Below are positions 1 to 9,300 of a stretch of 64,000 nucleotides of DNA, in pieces; within the stretch, counting starts at the first letter, position 1; every line of letters begins with the position of its first letter. The stretch comes from Mucilaginibacter oryzae (GTDB lineage: Bacteria > Bacteroidota > Bacteroidia > Sphingobacteriales > Sphingobacteriaceae). The translations under genes and the position numbers were made by a program. The stretch is from NCBI RefSeq assembly GCF_003148845.1, contig NZ_QGHA01000009.1, positions 83,125-147,124 of the forward strand, given 5' to 3'. Under the pieces are notes generated by a model that did not search any database, had not been told where the DNA came from, and was given only the letters and a program-made list of their open reading frames with translations.

Positions 1-54
1 ACCTTTAAATATGCCGATGTAGATGCGGCATTAACCGAGATTTATGGATCATAA
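1..54 (+). CDS. C-terminal end of an upstream gene (partial)
   Basis: Frame 1 is open from the window edge and encodes TFKYADVDAALTEIYGS before a TAA at 52-54. The stop lies 11 bp inside the photolyase gene, which starts at 44, so the two genes overlap and are probably co-transcribed. Too little is present to name the product. The short open stretch could be chance, but the overlap is a typical operon junction. Confidence 0.5.
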   Translation, partial: TFKYADVDAALTEIYGS

Positions 55-1354
55 AACACCTGTAAATATATTCTGGTTCCGCCGCGATTTGCGGCTTGAT
101 GATAATACCGGGTTATACCATGCGCTTAAAAGCGGCAACCCGGTACTGCCGGTTTTCATTTTTGATAAAGAGATATTGGATAAACTGGAAGATAAGGATG
201 ACGCCCGTGTTACCTTCATTTACCAGACTATTGAAAAACTGGCTGCCGAACTGCATGAACATGGCGGCAACCTGCTGGTAATCTATGACGGGGCCATCAA
301 TGCCTGGGAGCATCTCATCAAAAAATATAACATCGGCGAAGTTTATACCAACCACGATTATGAGCCCTACGCCACCCAACGCGATGAAGCCGTGCGAAAA
401 AAACTGGATAAACACGGTGTTATCTTTAAAACGTATAAAGACCAGGTAATATTTGAAAAAAACGAGGTTGTAAAAGACGATGGCAAGCCCTATACCGTTT
501 ATACCCCCTACCAGCACAAATGGTACAGCAAACTGAAGCCTTTTTACCTGAAAAGCTATCCCACCAAAAAATACCTGCATAACCTGCATCAAAGCAAACA
601 ACTGCCCATACCCACGCTCGGGGATATGGGCTTTGAAAAAAGCGCTTTATCCCTGCCTGACAAAAAGTATGAGGATGTGATACAGGATTATAAGCACCGC
701 CGCGATTTCCCGGCCATTAAAGGCACATCGCGCATTGGCATGCACCTGCGCTTTGGCACGGTAAGCATCCGGGAACTGGCCCGCACAGCCCACTCCTATA
801 ATGATAAAACATGGCTTAATGAATTGATTTGGCGCGAGTTTTATATGATGATCCTGCACCACTTTCCGCATACCATGGATCATGCCTTCAGGCCCGAGTA
901 TGACCGTATTGAATGGATCAATAACAAAGACCAGTTTGATGCATGGTGCAGGGGTGAAACAGGCTTCCCCATTATTGATGCCGGTATGCGCGAGCTGAAT
1001 GCCACCGGGTTTATGCATAACCGGGTACGGATGATAACAGCCAGTTTTTTATCGAAAGACCTGCTGATTGACTGGCGTTGGGGCGAACGCTATTTTGCCC
1101 GTAAACTGTTAGATTACGAAATGGCCAGCAACGTAGGTGGCTGGCAGTGGGCGGCCGGTTCTGGCACCGACGCGGCGCCTTACTTCCGGATCTTTAACCC
1201 TGAGGCGCAAACCAAAAAATTCGACCCGGAACTGAAGTACATCAAAAAATGGGTTCCGGAATATGCCGACTTCGGCAAATATCCAAAACCCATTGTTGAT
1301 CACGCCTTCGCGCGCGACAGGTGTTTAGCGGCTTTTAAAAAGGCGTTGAAGTAA
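44..1354 (+). CDS. phrB: Deoxyribodipyrimidine photo-lyase (cryptochrome/photolyase family, class I)
   Basis: Light-driven repair of cyclobutane pyrimidine dimers in DNA using FAD plus an antenna chromophore; cytoplasmic. The protein has 436 residues, close to the usual 430-480. The N-terminal Rossmann-like antenna domain opens with WFRRDLRLDDN, the family signature. The helical FAD-binding domain shows TSRIGMHLRFGTVS, LIWREFY, GFPIIDAGMREL, the HNRVRM stretch and the WRWGERYF...NVGGWQWAAGSGTDAAPY block that includes the tryptophans of the electron-transfer chain and FAD contacts. The ATG at 44 gives the WFRRDLR motif at the normal distance from the N-terminus. The gene overlaps the end of the preceding ORF. 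Substrate (CPD rather than 6-4 product) is inferred from similarity to class I enzymes. Confidence 0.95.
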   Translation: MDHKTPVNIFWFRRDLRLDDNTGLYHALKSGNPVLPVFIFDKEILDKLEDKDDARVTFIYQTIEKLAAELHEHGGNLLVIYDGAINAWEHLIKKYNIGEVYTNHDYEPYATQRDEAVRKKLDKHGVIFKTYKDQVIFEKNEVVKDDGKPYTVYTPYQHKWYSKLKPFYLKSYPTKKYLHNLHQSKQLPIPTLGDMGFEKSALSLPDKKYEDVIQDYKHRRDFPAIKGTSRIGMHLRFGTVSIRELARTAHSYNDKTWLNELIWREFYMMILHHFPHTMDHAFRPEYDRIEWINNKDQFDAWCRGETGFPIIDAGMRELNATGFMHNRVRMITASFLSKDLLIDWRWGERYFARKLLDYEMASNVGGWQWAAGSGTDAAPYFRIFNPEAQTKKFDPELKYIKKWVPEYADFGKYPKPIVDHAFARDRCLAAFKKALK

Positions 1355-1362
1355 GTTAAACT

Positions 1363-2313
1363 TTAGTTAGTTACAGTAGCTATAGTAAAGTCGAAATACA
1401 ATATCACATTAGGCCCGATAGAGCCACTACCTGAAGTACCGTAGCCAAACCTTGATGGAATGATCATAGAGATTGCAGCGCCGGCAGTTTGTCCCTGTAG
1501 TGCTTCCTGAACGCCTTTGGCCAGGTCGCTAACGGTAAAAGAGTTTGAGGTTGCGCCCTGGTTGGATGTACTATCAAATACATTATCATTTAAAAACTTA
1601 CCCGTGTAGCTACAGGTTATATAGGAATCGCTGTTAATCAAATCAACGCCTGTGCCTGGTGTGGCAACTTTAATATAAACACCATCTGCAGTTTTGGTAA
1701 AACCGGTAAGCCCTTTGGTCTTGATATAGCTTTTTATAACTGCATCGTCATAAACTTCCTGGTTTGATACTACGTTCACATAATAATCCAGGCTTTGGTT
1801 ACCGCCAACGTGGCTGTTGGCGTTGCTCGAACTGCCTAACCCGAAACCGCCTATGCCATAGGCAAGGCGCGATGGGACAATTATCCTGGCGGACGTGCCC
1901 TTGTATTTGATGAGATCATGAACAGCTTTTTGCAGGCCCGAGGGCAGCGGCGGGTAACTTGTTGTTGGCTGAAAGCCGGTTACGTGCCCCAGGTAACCGT
2001 AAAAGTGGTTCAGATTAAGCGAATCAGTAGAGATATATTTGCCATCAAGCGAGCGCATGGTATACACAAATGATACCTGGTCGGAATATTGCATGGGCGT
2101 TGTGCTGGTGCCCGGCGATAGTATTTTATAATAAATTCCGGAGGTATCACCGCCTACCGTATCGCGCTGCATGCCGGTAATACCGTTAGCTGCAATATAG
2201 TTTTTGATCTGGGTATCGTCGTATTGCTTAATATCGGGGTCGTTCCGGTCTTTGCGGCACGATATCAGGCCTATAGAGATGAATAGTAAGAGCGTAAAAG
2301 TAATTTGTTTCAT
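1363..2313 (-). CDS. FKBP-type peptidyl-prolyl isomerase lipoprotein, two tandem domains
   Basis: Predicted cell-envelope proline isomerase and chaperone of 316 residues. The N-terminus MKQITFTLLLFISIGLISC is a lipoprotein signal with a lipobox ending in Cys19. Two FKBP-like repeats follow: residues about 60-185, with 'IIVPSRLAYGIGGFG' and 'LDYYVNVV', and about 205-315, with 'MIIPSRFGYGTSGSG' and 'LYFDFTI'. The second keeps the typical VPSRFAYG-like active-site strand. It ends 9 bp from the photolyase stop on the opposite strand, so the genes converge. A related single-domain gene lies just upstream, suggesting local duplication and an operon. Catalytic activity and substrates are inferred. 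Confidence 0.88.
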   Translation of the reverse strand: MKQITFTLLLFISIGLISCRKDRNDPDIKQYDDTQIKNYIAANGITGMQRDTVGGDTSGIYYKILSPGTSTTPMQYSDQVSFVYTMRSLDGKYISTDSLNLNHFYGYLGHVTGFQPTTSYPPLPSGLQKAVHDLIKYKGTSARIIVPSRLAYGIGGFGLGSSSNANSHVGGNQSLDYYVNVVSNQEVYDDAVIKSYIKTKGLTGFTKTADGVYIKVATPGTGVDLINSDSYITCSYTGKFLNDNVFDSTSNQGATSNSFTVSDLAKGVQEALQGQTAGAAISMIIPSRFGYGTSGSGSIGPNVILYFDFTIATVTN

Positions 2314-2389
2314 TTATTGTTTATTTATCCGGCCACAAGTTAATTCACTCCTTTTGGCCCCTTATTTTATTTAACCGGTTATCCGGCTT

Positions 2390-2890
2390 TTAATTAGTAA
2401 CGTTATACAGTTGGATTTGAAAATCCATTACCGAATTGGCCGGTAATTTTAACGAATCCTGCGGATATGGCCCATACGCGTACCTTGACGGTACCAATAA
2501 ACGTACATTGCCGCCCGGCTTAATTTGCGGTATACCCAACTGCCAGCCTTTAATCACACCGCCCAATGTATAAGTGGGGTGAAACTTGTCGGTTTGTGCA
2601 ACCACCGTTCCGGATGTTAAAATCCTTGCGGTATAACCCACGGTAACCTGAGTCGAACTGGTGTAAAGCACGTTGCCGGTGCCTTGCTCGCCTGACTTAA
2701 CGATGTAATATACCCCGGTTGTATCTATCCTTTTGGCATTTAAACCAGGGTTGGCGGCAATATAATCGCTCACTATCTTATCATCAATAGCGGCCTGCGC
2801 CCGGTATTGTACCAGGGGGTCGACACCTGATTTACCACAGCCATATGTTATGGCGCTTAACAGCAATAAAACTAACAGGATCCTGTTCAT
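2390..2890 (-). CDS. FKBP-type peptidyl-prolyl isomerase lipoprotein
   Basis: Envelope proline isomerase of 166 residues. The ATG at 2890 is chosen over an upstream in-frame start at 2953 because it directly begins a lipoprotein signal, MNRILLVLLLLSAITYGC, with the lipid-modified Cys at 18. One FKBP domain covers residues 70-165, with 'VTVGYTARILTSG', 'IKGWQLGIPQIKPGG' and 'LLVPSRYAYGPYPQD'. 'GWQLGIPQIKPGG' is the classic FKBP loop that closes over the substrate. It lies 76 bp upstream of the two-domain FKBP gene on the same strand and was probably its source or product by duplication. Confidence 0.88.
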   Translation of the reverse strand: MNRILLVLLLLSAITYGCGKSGVDPLVQYRAQAAIDDKIVSDYIAANPGLNAKRIDTTGVYYIVKSGEQGTGNVLYTSSTQVTVGYTARILTSGTVVAQTDKFHPTYTLGGVIKGWQLGIPQIKPGGNVRLLVPSRYAYGPYPQDSLKLPANSVMDFQIQLYNVTN

Positions 2891-3111
2891 CAATTTAAAA
2901 GGCAAATTTATTCTTTTAAAACAGAAAAACGGCAGCTTAACACTTTTTAACAATTAATAAAAGGAAAGCGTGTTTTTAAACTTAAACACCGGAGTGCTTG
3001 GAGGTAGAACGTTTGATTTTATGTAAAAGTGTATTGAAAAGTATTTGTTCATGTGCATGGTTCGCTATTGCTTCATACCTTATCATGACGCTTTAGCATT
3101 GACCAGTTTCC

Positions 3112-3564
3112 TTAAGGTTTATAATTCACCGTAAGCTTATTTAACTTCTTCAGCGTTTCAATCAGGTGGTTTTTATCCGCTTCGCTGATGTTGGCATCAA
3201 GATAGTTATTGAACTGCCTTACAATTACGCGGGCCTGGTGGCGTTTCTCTTTGCCCAGGGGGGTTAAATAAATTTTCACCGAGCGCTTATCCCCTTCATT
3301 GCTTTCGCGGTAAATAAGCCCGGTGGTTTCCAACTGGCTGAGCATGCGCGACAGGCTGGTTGATTTTAAACCCAGCAGGGCCGCCGCCTGTGATACGGTG
3401 GTACCTTCCTTTTCGTCGATATTGATAAGCAGGTAACCTATAGATTGGGTAATGCCAAACTCAGTAACCAGCTGATTATACCGGTTAGCCATGGTTTGCC
3501 ACACTATTTTCAAAAAATAGTCGATGGTTTCCTGGTGTTTTACATTGTTATGCATGCATACCAA
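3112..3564 (-). CDS. MarR-family transcriptional regulator
   Basis: Winged-helix DNA-binding protein of 150 residues, the usual MarR length; acts as a dimer. The recognition region reads 'TVSQAAALLGLKSTSLSRML' followed by 'LETTGLIYRES' and the wing 'EGDKRSVKIYLTPLG', the diagnostic DxRSxxxxLT wing of MarR proteins. The start is uncertain: ATG at 3564 or at 3555 (MHNNVKHQ) are both plausible. It lies on the same strand as ggt (upstream) and the FKBP genes (downstream) but is separated by 112 and 221 bp. Ligand and targets are not visible from the sequence; autoregulation is typical of the family. Confidence 0.9.
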   Translation of the reverse strand: MVCMHNNVKHQETIDYFLKIVWQTMANRYNQLVTEFGITQSIGYLLINIDEKEGTTVSQAAALLGLKSTSLSRMLSQLETTGLIYRESNEGDKRSVKIYLTPLGKEKRHQARVIVRQFNNYLDANISEADKNHLIETLKKLNKLTVNYKP

Positions 3565-3676
3565 ACGTAGTAAATGGATGTGGAATAACCAAATTTAAGT
3601 CCGGAGTTGAAAGTTCTAAGTCAATAGTTACTTTATTTAAAGCGGGGCTTAAGGCTACCAACTAAAGACTTTTAAC

Positions 3677-5398
3677 TTAAAACCCCAAAGCTGTATCATC
3701 CCCCCTCGGGTCGGCGCCGCCTTCGTAATAGCCCCATTGGGTTTTCAGGATGGCATCTACACGGCCCATGGCCCTGGTAGTAACTATTTTGTACCTTTTA
3801 CTTTCCAGTTTTTTAACGGTGGCGCTGTCTATGCCATCCCTTTCTATGGTCACCTCATCGGGCAGCCACTGACTGTGAAATCGTTTTGCAGATACGGCCT
3901 GCTGCATGCTTTTGTCAAACTCGATCACGTTTAAAATGGTTTGAAATACCGAAGTTATGATGGTTGAGCCGCCGGGCGTACCCACCACCATAAACAGTTG
4001 CCCGTCCTTTTCCACAATTGTGGGCGTCATTGACGATAGCATGCGTTTTCCTGGCTGGATGCTGTTGGCCTTACCGCCAATTAACCCGTACATATTGGGC
4101 ACACCGGGTTTAGAACTGAAATCATCCATCTCGTTATTGAGCAGGAACCCGGCGCCCTGTACAAATATCTTGGAGCCGAAGGTATCGTTAAGCGTGGTGG
4201 TAACGGATACGGCATTACCCTCCCGGTCAACAATAGAATAGTGCGTGGTTTGGTCGCTTTCATACCCCACAAAGCTGCCGGGCTGTATGCTGGTACTTGG
4301 AGTTGCGGCATCCCAGCTAAAACTTTTCATTCGGGCGGCGATATATTCCGGTCGCAGCAGGCTATCAACCGGCACCTTATAAAAATCAGGGTCGCCAAGG
4401 TATTTGGAACGATCGGCATAAACCCTGCGCTCAGCCTCAACCATTAACCTGATGGTGGAGTCTTGGTTATGGCCATATCGTTTTAAAGGAAAAGGCTCTA
4501 CCGATTTTAACAATTGCAGCAAGGCTATCCCCCCGCTTGACGGCGGCGGCATCGTGATAACTTTATAATTTTTATACTTTCCAATGATGGCATTGCGCCA
4601 TACCGCGCGGTAGGCTTTTAAATCATCTTTGGTAATCAGCCCATCGCCCTGCTTCATTTCGGCTACAATCATATCAGCCACGGGGCCGTCATAAAAACCA
4701 TCACAGCCCTTATCACGAATCTGTTCGAGTGTTTTGGCCAGGTCTTGTTGTATTAAGATATCGCCTTCCTTCCATCCTCCTTCTTTAAGCAGGTAGCTTT
4801 TACCCGGGTTGAGCTTTGTAAATTTTCCGGCAGCCCAATTCAGATCAGAAGCGAGGTGTTGGGTTACTTTAAACCCGTTAAGGGCAATATTAATGGCGGG
4901 TTGCACCAGGTCGGCCCATTTCAGTTTGCCGTATTTTTTGTGCGCTTCGGCCATACCGGCTACCGAACCGGGAACACCCGAAGCTTTGTGCGTGTAAAGG
5001 CTCATATCAGGCACCACGTTTCCTGCCGAATCGAGGTACATATCAGCGTTGGCGGCCCGGGGGCCTTTCTCCCTAAAATCGAGCGTATTGGTTTTGCCGT
5101 TTTTTGACCGGTATACCATAAACCCACCACCGCCAATATTGCCGGCTTCGGGAAGGGTAACGGCCAGCGCAAACTGTACCGCAACGGCAGCATCTACGGC
5201 GTTACCGCCTTTTTTTAAAACATCAAGCCCAACCTGTGCGGCATCGGGATAAGCGCAAACCACCATACCATTGCGGTATTGTGCGCTGTTGTTTTGCCCC
5301 AATTGCCCCCGTACGCAGCCGGCCTGTAAAACAACCGCCATGATCAGGAAGGACAACAGGTATTTTGGTGCGGATAACTTATGGGAAAACTGAATCAT
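3677..5398 (-). CDS. ggt: Gamma-glutamyltransferase (glutathione hydrolase)
   Basis: Cleaves or transfers the gamma-glutamyl group of glutathione and related amides in the periplasm. 573 residues, full length. The N-terminus carries a lipoprotein-like signal ending LQAGC (Cys28). The proenzyme self-cleaves before Thr384 in 'SDQTTHYSIVDREGNAVSVT', the N-terminal nucleophile of the small subunit and the family hallmark. The substrate-binding 'GNIGGGGFMVYR' and the 'PPPSSGGIALLQLL' block are present in the large subunit, and 'MLSSMTPTIV' in the small one. It is transcribed alone, upstream of the marR gene; the 240-bp gap to the divergent gene at 5639 should hold both promoters. Confidence 0.96.
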   Translation of the reverse strand: MIQFSHKLSAPKYLLSFLIMAVVLQAGCVRGQLGQNNSAQYRNGMVVCAYPDAAQVGLDVLKKGGNAVDAAVAVQFALAVTLPEAGNIGGGGFMVYRSKNGKTNTLDFREKGPRAANADMYLDSAGNVVPDMSLYTHKASGVPGSVAGMAEAHKKYGKLKWADLVQPAINIALNGFKVTQHLASDLNWAAGKFTKLNPGKSYLLKEGGWKEGDILIQQDLAKTLEQIRDKGCDGFYDGPVADMIVAEMKQGDGLITKDDLKAYRAVWRNAIIGKYKNYKVITMPPPSSGGIALLQLLKSVEPFPLKRYGHNQDSTIRLMVEAERRVYADRSKYLGDPDFYKVPVDSLLRPEYIAARMKSFSWDAATPSTSIQPGSFVGYESDQTTHYSIVDREGNAVSVTTTLNDTFGSKIFVQGAGFLLNNEMDDFSSKPGVPNMYGLIGGKANSIQPGKRMLSSMTPTIVEKDGQLFMVVGTPGGSTIITSVFQTILNVIEFDKSMQQAVSAKRFHSQWLPDEVTIERDGIDSATVKKLESKRYKIVTTRAMGRVDAILKTQWGYYEGGADPRGDDTALGF

Positions 5399-5508
5399 TA
5401 CCGGTTATAAATTTTTCTAAAATAAGCTATTGAAGCTCATGAATCAACAAGCCCTAAGCTATTCTTTACAACTGAAAATCAGAGCTATCTCCATGCAATT
5501 GCTATGTT

Positions 5509-5541
5509 TTTGTTACAAAACAGCATAAAAAAGTAATTTAG
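5509..5541 (+). promoter_or_regulatory. Candidate Bacteroidota promoter for the small barrel-like gene
   Basis: A TTTG at 5509-5512 and TAATTTAG at 5534-5541 resemble the -33 TTTG and -7 TAnnTTTG elements used by the Bacteroidota primary sigma factor. The spacing of 21 bp is at the long end of what is accepted. A leader of roughly 90 nt to the ATG at 5639 would follow. This is motif matching only. Confidence 0.3.
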
Positions 5542-5638
5542 CCGTTTAATTGCCGGTGCATTATATTTTAAACTTGCTATAAACAAGCAGGCAATTTTGG
5601 TGTTACCGCTACATTATCATTTACTTAAATTCATCTGC

Positions 5639-6133
5639 ATGAACAAATTAAAGTACATCCTATTACTTTCCGTAGCTTTTTTAGTTATCGGCAAAAAATC
5701 ACAGGCACAGGATTATCAAACCGCCATTGGCTTAAAATTCGGCGCTTACGAGGTTGGTCCCTCCATTAAATACTTTACGGATAAAAATACCTCCCTCGAA
5801 GGTATCATTGGCATCCGCGATCATGGTGTGGTATTTACCGGCTTGTATGAAAAAAGCACAACGGCCTTTAATGTTGATAAACTGAGCTTTTATTACGGTT
5901 TCGGCGGTCACCTTGGTTCGGTTGGCAGCGGCTATTACAAACGCCTGGGCGGCGATGATGAGTATTACAGCGGCAAACATATTTTAATTGGCGCCGATGC
6001 CGTTGTTGGCCTCGAATACGTGATTCCCAACGCACCGATCGCCATCAGCCTTGACCTTAACCCACGCCTTGAACTGGCCCGCGGACCATTCTTTGACATC
6101 GCGCCGGGATTGGGCCTGAAATATACTTTTTAA
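5639..6133 (+). CDS. Small outer-membrane beta-barrel-like protein
   Basis: Secreted protein of 164 residues, unrecognised by name. The ATG at 5639 begins a clean signal peptide, MNKLKYILLLSVAFLVIG, ending near SQAQD; an upstream in-frame start at 5597 would bury it. The mature part alternates hydrophobic and polar residues with aromatic and glycine-rich turns ('AIGLKFGAYEVGPSIKYF', 'LSFYYGFGGHLGSVGS') and ends in 'GLGLKYTF', a C-terminal aromatic strand typical of outer-membrane barrels. About eight strands would fit. No operon partner: ggt is divergent, and a palindromic repeat follows at 6148. Barrel topology is inferred. Confidence 0.75.
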   Translation: MNKLKYILLLSVAFLVIGKKSQAQDYQTAIGLKFGAYEVGPSIKYFTDKNTSLEGIIGIRDHGVVFTGLYEKSTTAFNVDKLSFYYGFGGHLGSVGSGYYKRLGGDDEYYSGKHILIGADAVVGLEYVIPNAPIAISLDLNPRLELARGPFFDIAPGLGLKYTF

Positions 6134-6147
6134 TCTGAATCAGCATT

Positions 6148-6239
6148 TGTCTGAACCGGAATTTTAGAGAAATTATCAATTTACAGAAATAGCTTGATTT
6201 TCCGTCAATTCATTAATCCAACAATTTCAGGTTCAGACA
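6148..6239. repeat. 92-bp palindromic element, TGTCTGAACC ends (copy 1)
   Basis: The element starts TGTCTGAACC and ends GGTTCAGACA, perfect 10-bp terminal inverted repeats, with further AATTT/AAATT pairing inward. A 93-bp relative with the same ends lies at 54535-54627. No ORF inside. It looks like a non-autonomous miniature element or a stable hairpin between the barrel gene and the convergent subtilase gene. Confidence 0.7.
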
Positions 6240-6313
6240 TTTGTATATCAACCCAATCAAAAACAATCAACAGCCAAAACCGGCGTAATCAAAGTCAATC
6301 GGTGTAATCCCAA

Positions 6314-6352
6314 CAAAAAAATCCGAAATCGAACATCCGAAATCCGAATTTA
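6314..6352. repeat. Iterated CCGAAATC-type spacer repeat
   Basis: Short words of the form ATCCGAAATC occur three times in about 40 bp (AATCCGAAATCG, ATCCGAAATCC, CCGAATTT). The same words recur at 21460-21607 and 54631-54957. It lies at the 3' side of the subtilase gene. Function unknown. Confidence 0.5.
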
Positions 6353-6357
6353 GCTTA

Positions 6358-9300
6358 TCACTTCACCACAATAAACTTCCGGCCGTAAACCTTTTTTCCC
6401 AACAGCACTTTCATGATATAAACGCCCGGCAAATATTTAGCTACATTTACCTGGGTGCTGTATCTGCCTTTTGAAACATTATCGTTATTGGTGAACAAAG
6501 TTTGCCCGGATTGGTCGACAATAGATAAACTCAGTGCGCCTGCACCGGGTGCAGTAAAAGTTACATTCAGCACATCTTTGGCCGGTACCGGGAAAACGTT
6601 CAGTTTAATCTCGCTGTTATCACCAACTCCACCATCACGCGCGTAAAAAACCTTGTCCGATTCGGCAATGCAGCCGTTAGACAGCGTAACCTGTACCGTA
6701 TAATAGCCGCTTTGCACGGGCTGGTAAGTAGCGGCAGTAGCCCCGTCTATCACTGCCCCGTTCAGCAACCACTGGTTTCCATCGGCAAAGCTTGAAGTGA
6801 GGGTATTGCCGTTTTGCGTAATTACCGGCTTGCTCAACGTAACCGGTTTTCGTACAGCCGAAGGGCAACCCAGGCTTTGCACTTTCATATCATAAAAATA
6901 ATAATAGAACCCTTTATAGGTAGTCGTATCGCCGTTGTTGCTGGTGGCCCCGTTACCTGTAATACTGAAAATGTTGCCTATTTTAAAAGGGTAACCGTTT
7001 ACACCTCCATTATTACGGAATATGGTAGCGCTATCGGCAAAATCAACCGATATCTGGTAGTCTCCGGCGGCAGGTAATTGCAGGTTAAGGTCATAAACCC
7101 TGCCCTGGTCGTTAGGGTCGTCGGGCTGCGCGCCTGTCAGGGGCGTGGTACGCGTAGCAACAGCATCAATGCTTGTTGAGGATACGATTTGCCCGTTAGC
7201 ATTAGCCACATTAAAAGTGATTTTGCCCGGGTAGCCTATGTACAACCTGGCGCTTTGTATCAGCACAGGTGCGGCCGTATGCACACTTACATATGGTGTA
7301 AACTGGTTGTACCCTCCTGCCGTAAATACATTTTTGGTAGCCGGACCAATGCTGCCTTTAAAATCGTTAACACCGGCATAAAAAGTATTATTAACCGGAG
7401 CCTGGCTGGTAATTGCTTCCGATCCGGCGGCTACCGGCAGCGCATCATTAGCGTTTTGATACCAGAAAACAGTACCATCGCCTGTTCCGAATAGCTGGTA
7501 CTGGTTGCTTGCGGAGCAATAATAAGCGCTCAAATTGCCGATGGTTGCAGGCGGGTTAACTGTAATATTGGCTGTTACGGTATTGTTGCTGCTAACCGGA
7601 TCGCCGGTAAGCCTGCTGGTGGCCGTAACGGTGTATGATGCCCCGGCCACGGCGTTAAACTGACCGTTTAAGGTAAAATTATCTTCGGCAGATGGCTGCA
7701 GCGTGCTTTTATAGGTATCGGTATAGGTGGTGGTTACGTTATTGGCATCGGTAATGGTAACTATTACCGGGATATTTCTGATGGCGGCGTTACCGAAGTT
7801 TTTAAGCCTTACGGTAACCGGTGTACCTGCCGAACAGGTGCCCCCCGCTCCGGGACTAACAATGGATATGACACCGGCATCTATGCCGGTTTGTAAAAAT
7901 TGTACGCGGTAATCCTGGGTTTCACCTTTTGCATAGGTGCCGCAGGCTTTTACGGTAGCGGCATCGCTTGTTTCGGCAAGCACTACGCGCATCAAACTGT
8001 AAGCGCCCGCCGTAACCGTGCCCGGTACAGTAATGTTGGTGTTGTATGTTCCGGTGGCATTGATGATACCTGTTGTAGCTACCAATTCGTTATCCTCAAA
8101 AACGCCGTTGGCGTTCCAGTCAATAAATACTTTGGCGGCTTTGTTAAAGTTATTGCCGCAGGTGCCTAAGGTGATACTTAGCGGGTAGGTTTTGGCCTGC
8201 TCAAGCTGTGCTGTGAGGTTGGTATAATCCGAATAGCTTTTACATCCGGCGGCCGGTGTGTGATCGATATTAGCGAGTTTAAAATTGTTCACCCGCGAAT
8301 CGGCATCGGATAACGGGGCCGAAGCGCAGTACGCCGCGCCGCCTACCCCGGTAACAATAAGTGAATAAGCCTGCGACCCGGACCTTAACGTACCCTTATG
8401 TGATACCGTAATGGTATAAGTACGACCTGGAACTGAGTTAGGAATATAAACCTGCTCAATGTTATCGCGGATGTTATCACCCTTAGTAGCTGCCAGGCCC
8501 GGCTTATCCGGATCAAGCACCCAGGGGCTGAATGTGGTAGTGCCATCGCTTACGCTGATATCAAGGTCATTCACCAGCTTGGGGGTACGGTTATTGATAA
8601 CACCTTCGGTGGTGGCGGTGCCTTCAGGGTCTGTCCATGATATGGTGGCTGCCAGGAGGGTACTGCCCGATGCTATTACCTTATAGGTTTGGGTTTGGCC
8701 CTGTACCAATGTTTTTTCGCTAACCATACTTTTGCCGCCGTTATCGGTAATGGCCTGCGCGGCGGCCGTCATATTAAGCAAACCCCAGCCATAAATATAA
8801 TCGGGGCCTATGTTGCCTGCATCAAAAGCGGTATGGCAAACCAGGCCCTTTAAAGTGGCCGAGCGCATAAAGGCCCCGTTATTTTTTTTTGCATAATATT
8901 CCTGCAATAAGTACAATGACCCGGTAACATTAGGCGATGCCATGGATGTGCCGGATAAGGCGAGGTACGATGTGGTATTGTCAATTCCTACAGAAAGCAC
9001 GTTCACGCCATCGGCAACCAAATCCGGCTTAATACGGCCATCATCTGTAGGCCCCCAGCTGCTAAAGGGGGCAATGTTTACATCTGCGCGGTTTTTGGGG
9101 CCATATAAAAGCGGATACACCGCGCCTACCGTTATCCCGTTTTTTGAGTTACCGGTTGTGCTGATAATATCGTACCCATCATTATTGCTGATGCCTTCCG
9201 GCCGGGCGCCTTTACTAACCATGGTTTGATCGGTGCGACTTTTATAGCCGTAATAAGTTTGCCCTACGGCCGGCCCGTTATCCTGGCGGGCGTTACCGGC

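Noticed and set aside
1363..2953. Two FKBP genes as one broken gene
   Set aside because: Each has its own lipoprotein signal and complete isomerase domain; the gap holds a stop and a leader, so they are two genes.
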